From Lota lota (Eukaryota > Chordata > Actinopteri > Gadiformes > Lotidae), in the NCBI GenBank assembly GCA_026745465.1, contig JACYXH010000429.1, positions 4,823,378-4,887,377 on the forward strand: DNA of 64,000 nucleotides, given 5' to 3'. The position numbers were made by a program, and so were the translations under genes. Under the pieces are notes generated by a model. That model worked only from the letters and a program-made list of their open reading frames with translations, had not been told where the DNA came from and made no database searches. How positions within the stretch are numbered: position 1 is the first letter of the stretch; every line of letters begins with the position of its first letter. Shown piece after piece: positions 58,999-64,000 of this stretch.

Positions 58999-61087
58999 CC
59001 CAAGGACAGTAGCATGTTCTCTAAATTCCTGCCTGGTGCTGAAAGTTAAGACAAGCAGTTTTGCAATAAAACAAAGCCCATCTCATTTATCTGACCTGCC
59101 CACACAACCTCTGGTCCTCTTGATTTACAACCACATGCTCGATAGCCACTCTTCAGGCATGGATTGCTACAGTTATTGATAGGGTGAGAAAAAAACAATA
59201 CACCAAGGGGTACTGAACTGAAGGAGAAAAATCCCTTTGCCTTCTGAGAAATATAATGCCCTACATGAACTGTGGGAAAAAAAATTCAAATATGTGTATT
59301 GTTTGTCATGGATCTTTCCCTCTTTCCGAACTTGTGTTTTATTACTATGGGAACAGTAAGAGTTTATGGCTTGTTTGTCAAAACCATGTTTTTTTTAATG
59401 ATAATTCGTATCCTCCTGGGAGACAGACCTAGTCCCTGTAAGCGGGTAAACAGCCTACCTGAAAATAATGAAAAGAAGCCCTCTTTCATAATTTGATCCA
59501 AATAACTTAATCCTGCACAGAGGTTGATCTTGTCTTCTCCAGAAAAGCCTTCATTTTGATCAAAACACATGGATGTCCTTTGTAGAGGGTATCTGCATTC
59601 AAAGTGAGATGCTAATCTACATCGACCAGGAACGATACCACCTACTGTAAATACATACAGGTTTTGACCATAGATTGAACATAAAATGGACGCATAATCT
59701 GCTTATCACCCATTGGTTGATGCATGACCGCTATGAGGGTATAGGTTTGCGTTTTACAAAGCATTGCCATTTGTTGCAACCAGCAATAGACACAATCAAT
59801 ATTTAGCACAGTGTACAACATTGAGGGCGGGGCTTGAATGGCTGCCTTGCTATGTCGAAAACATATATATATTCAATTTCAATCCACAATAACCTATCAG
59901 TAAAATATAATTGTCAACCAGGCCCTCACAAAATGCATAATATGAAGATGAACTAGCCACTGAGATCCTAATCGAACAAAGGAAAACATTGGCTTTGAAT
60001 TGCGAGAATTATATCAAACATTTTCCCATTGACTTATAATGTTGATGGGTCCATCTGACCCCACTGACCATGAACTCCCTTAAGGCCGTTAGAGGAACTA
60101 CGTGCTAGTCTTTGCCACCTGAGATTCCAAACAGACAGTCATGGCACCCACTTGGTTTAGAACCATGTCTTTAATTTTACCACGAGGTAGACGACAATAA
60201 CTATAATGGTTTTTAGTACGTTTCCAAAGTGCGAGTCTTGCACTACTGAGAAGATAAGTGAAGGATCGGTATGCTAATTCGTTTTGCTTTCTAGAGACTA
60301 GCAAAGTCTTATATGTATCCTAATAATATCTGTACATTGACGAAGCATTTCATTTTTCTCCCACTATTCACCCCTGCATTCTGCCTCTCACGGCTCATAA
60401 AATGTGTGAACATCAACACACCTACACACTCACACAGCAAGACACCCTCACAACATTTTCGGCATGTTCTGCCAAGGATAACTAGTGTTTCTGCTTACTG
60501 CACCTGTAATGACTCACAGTCATTACATAACTTATTTTTTTCCGGATGAAGGGCTGCAGGTTTGTGTCTTTTAGAATTATGGGAAACCTTATAGGCATAT
60601 TCATTCTTGAGAAGCACCTCCATTGTCCTGCTTCGCAAAGGAACGCTAAGACCATCAAAAGGGAAACAACAACACCCTTGTTTTAAATGTTGTTGTCTTG
60701 TAATTACATGCTGGGTGAAACAAACATAATACTCTCTTCTGTCTCTGTGCCCTCTGCATGTGGCACTCGTATCGACACCACTTAGGCACAGAGGAATAAT
60801 TCTCTAAGAGTCACTGTTTGAGGCATGCTAGGGATATCATCAGCAAGATTTATTAATAATAAATTCTCAAATTGCTTTTGAAGTAATACGATTTGATTTC
60901 CATGCACTGCACAACTCAATCCTGCTTGATTCTGTGTTGAGTTTTATTATTTTGTTCTTCATTGTGTTAATGAAAATAAATATTCATAGTATTCATATTT
61001 ATCTTGGAGAAAAATGTAGAAAAAAAACAACACTCAACATTCCTCCCCCTCAAACACTCTCCATCTCTCTCTCATCTTCTTTCTTTT

Positions 61088-61206
<119 letters not shown>

Positions 61207-62639
61207 AATGTTTCAGTACCAGCAGTGCGTAAACAGTCAAAGAATGAGTAAGATTGTGTGTTCACAAGTGTGAAGTCTTTTTTCGGCGCAGTGCATATAT
61301 AGAATGGGCAGATAGTTGTGAGTTGCTCCTGTGTGCAGTGTGGGGAAAGGGGAGGCTGGGAGACACCCCAAGCCAGATCTGCATCCAGGGTTGGGGCATG
61401 GCCTACTTCTAAGCATCATTACTGCGTCCTCTCCTCCTCTGGTTATGAGTAAACAAATGGGATATAAACACATTCTCCCAGTTGCTTGCCTTGTAATGGG
61501 CTTGAACAGATTTTACCAATTCAAATTAAATTCATAGGTGTACATAGACGTTGTATATTTAATGGACTATATCAGGGTTTATGGGGTGAGGGTTTTAATA
61601 AAAGTGGTAACATCCAATATGTGGCACCTGGCTGTTTAACCTTAATCCCCCCCTGTGTACTATGTGTGATTGGTACCGTCGTGGTCCCCTCTTCTTCCCT
61701 GGTCATTATAATTCCTGTGTGTGTGAATAATGTTCTGCAAGAGACATTCTTAAGTGCAATGTCTAGGACTCGGGTGTCAGCAATAATATCAGGACAGCCT
61801 CACCTCCACTGCCCTCCTCTGTGTGCAATTGCACGGGGGATATTATAGCATTATAAGCCCCTGAAATATAGCTATATCGTTAGCTCAATGTCAACAAATA
61901 GGTGAATGGGTTTTCCAGGGGTATCGGCATATTCTGCATTAACCTTTTTACACATTTTAGTGCTAAATATCTGTTAATTTGAATAAATAATGTTTCGTTG
62001 AGTTTCCTTGATAGACATGTTCCAAAGCACACATTAATGGCCACTGCTCATTTTGAAAAGATACTCAAAATACTTCCAATTATATATTTGTATCATAGCC
62101 TTGTGATATATATATAATGAAATATGTCAAATGGATCATCTGTGTAAGTCCTCTCAGGCGGAAAAAAGCCCAACCAGTACAATGACAAGAGATGCATTAC
62201 CTAATCGATTTGGCAGAAATACAGAGTTCAGGGCAGTCTGATAAAGCTGGGTTACAGTACTTTAATCAATCACTAAGAACACGAGCCAATTTAGGAAGAA
62301 GCTTGACATTCCAGATAGGCTTTCAGACAGGATTAGAAATACTGAATGGAGAGCAAACGCATCTGCCAAAGCAGGCTGTGTGGACGGTCAGGGGCACAAC
62401 GTTCCCTACTGCATGTGGGATATTGGGGCACTGGTCGACAACCCCACATCACCACCAAGTCCCCGTAATTTGTTCCTGGGCTCCACCCATTTTATACACC
62501 GGCGATGAGTGTCGATAACCAGACACGGGTGCTTCTGTTGTTTACTTTCTCCCTTTGGAATTGAGGCCCTGGCATTTAAGGAGTCCCGTGGAGCACATCA
62601 TTATCGGGGTTCTCCGTAGTGATTCATCACATCTGCAAT

Positions 62640-63320
62640 ATGCAGTCTGGTCTGCTGTGTGAGACGGTTGGCGTCCTATAGAACAACACTGTGAGTGAGA
62701 TCCTCTGGAGGAGAAGGCAAAACAAACACCCTTTCTGCTCCTTTTTAAGATACTCCGTGGTTGTTGTTTTTCCTTTGAATTATTTTGCCATCTCCCTGAC
62801 CAGCATCCACCAAACTCGCCCCATCTTGTTTGTCTCTAATACCGTCAAGCAATTTTCTGTTGAAGGTATTTATTTCAGATAAGCCATTTCCTGGAGCTCT
62901 AAGGCTCCCTGTAGTAAAAGCCTTGCCCTAAGCTCCCGCTGCAGTCTTACCATGACCAGAATCAATGGGGAAGGCAGCCAGGGTTTCTGATGGTGCCAGA
63001 TAAGGGGATGGTTCAACTGTAGTGATTGATATCAGTTCACTAATCCCCGAACATCTCCTCTAAATCCACCTGGATGTTGCTCGAAATAGGACTTTAATGG
63101 GATGAATTACCATTGAAATGCAAAACACCGGACCCTGCCTTTTTCCCCCCTCTTAGAGCACCATTCTGATTGGAAATTTTAAAGTTAAATAAGCTGCTAA
63201 ATATATTTACCCTATTATTTTTATTTTTGAAATAGCATGCTCTATTTCACTTTCTAATTAAATCATTTTTTTCCACTCATAATTCATTACGCCACAAGCA
63301 AACAAGGTTGCACTCGTGTC
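62640..63320. other. Candidate conserved non-coding block
   Basis: Repeat-poor sequence with GATTGATATCAGTTCACTAA, GGATGAATTACCATTGAAAT and CATAATTCATTACG words (homeodomain-type ATTA cores). The remaining bases to 64000 show no gene. Confidence 0.25.
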
Positions 63321-64000
63321 AAATGCCAAGTCTCGCATACAGAACTCCATACTCATTGGAATGATTATAAGGAGGTAATATTGTTCAGATAGGGACAATG
63401 GGTTGTTGATAACTCATGTGTGCAGCATGTTATGAGTGCATTTGCATCTTTAGTATTTAGTATTTTCGGCTGATGGTGAAGGTCAGTGGCTCATTAGTGG
63501 CGTAGCATCTATTGGGATGCTGTGATATACATAGCAATCATGTGTGGCTTGAGCGTTGATGCCAGGGCCATCTAAACATTGGTGCCTCTTGATCAGGGTT
63601 GACCTTTATAGGTAAAAGCTCATCGTCATTGGTATGTGGCTTCCAAACTTCATTATGTATATTCATATATGACTCAAGGCATGTTTTTGAGTGTACATTT
63701 CTCAGTTAACTGATGTCATTAAGCGCCAAAACAAAACCCTATCCTTTGTGGGAATAGATCCCACACCATAATGCTCATGAATGTATTATTTTTTTGTGTG
63801 TGTTGTTTTCATAAAAAATGGATGCCGTGGGTTTCACTGTGTCAAGTGCACTCATGTACATCTCTGCTTTCAGCAGCGTATTGAGAAATCCTGCTTGTCA
63901 CACAACAATACACTTTGGCAACTCTCATTTCTCTGCGACTACAACTGACATTTGTATGTAAATAGCGTCATTCTGCTTCTGTGCTTTTGGCATTTCTGAA

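Noticed and set aside
61486-61848. 120-codon frame with hydrophobic stretch
   Set aside because: No family resemblance, poor start and no splice context; probably chance.
63747-63765. TGTGGGA-ATAGA-TCCCACA hairpin
   Set aside because: Only seven base pairs, with no context; expected by chance in 64 kb.

Overview
The window looks like nuclear DNA from a ray-finned fish. It is AT-rich and very sparse in genes. It holds many long dinucleotide arrays of (CA/TG)n and (GA/CT)n, several C or G homopolymers of 15-34 bases, small hAT-type DNA transposons, and SINE relics whose 3' tail (core TCGCTTTGGAT) is a common fish type. The one convincing protein gene is a vertebrate-style seven-helix receptor with a canonical GT-AG intron. 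The species cannot be named from the sequence alone.

Layout. 1-20 kb: no gene is recognised. It holds simple repeats, two copies of an ACTTTACAATAAGG-type inverted-repeat MITE, an RFX X-box-like site (7907), a CpG-retaining block with a perfect 13-bp hairpin (10.4-10.95 kb), and a degraded hAT-like element (17.65 kb). 20-22.5 kb: a short hAT MITE with a perfect 8-bp target duplication, then an interspersed repeat carrying a 26-bp minisatellite. 22.5-34.5 kb: gene-poor, with a tRNA-derived SINE on the minus strand (26.5 kb), a weak candidate signal-peptide exon on the minus strand (29.6 kb) and two large CT tracts. 34.5-37.3 kb: a second clear hAT MITE, then a two-exon class A-like GPCR gene (35666-37320, + strand) whose intron is mostly a MITE and a SINE tail. 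37.5-42.2 kb: a TG array, a second minisatellite repeat (22-bp unit), an X-box-like site (40395) and about 850 bp of pentamer satellite (CCATA-type) with higher-order structure. 42-50 kb: nothing recognisable except simple repeats. 50.3-51.4 kb: a CpG-rich block with an X-box and CCAAT box at its left edge, several short upstream ORFs and good splice donors. It looks like the promoter and first exon of a gene or lncRNA running right. 51.4-64 kb: non-coding, with several blocks that read like conserved regulatory DNA.

The GPCR is the main functional object. It keeps the receptor fold markers (the C92-C170 disulfide pair and prolines in helices 5, 6 and 7) but has lost the usual DRY, CWxP and NPxxY signatures. 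Nothing here forms an operon or a defence system, and I did not find a clearly new multi-gene system. The most interesting items are the receptor, its overlapping upstream ORF, its transposon-built intron, the X-box/CpG first exon, and the layered pentamer satellite.
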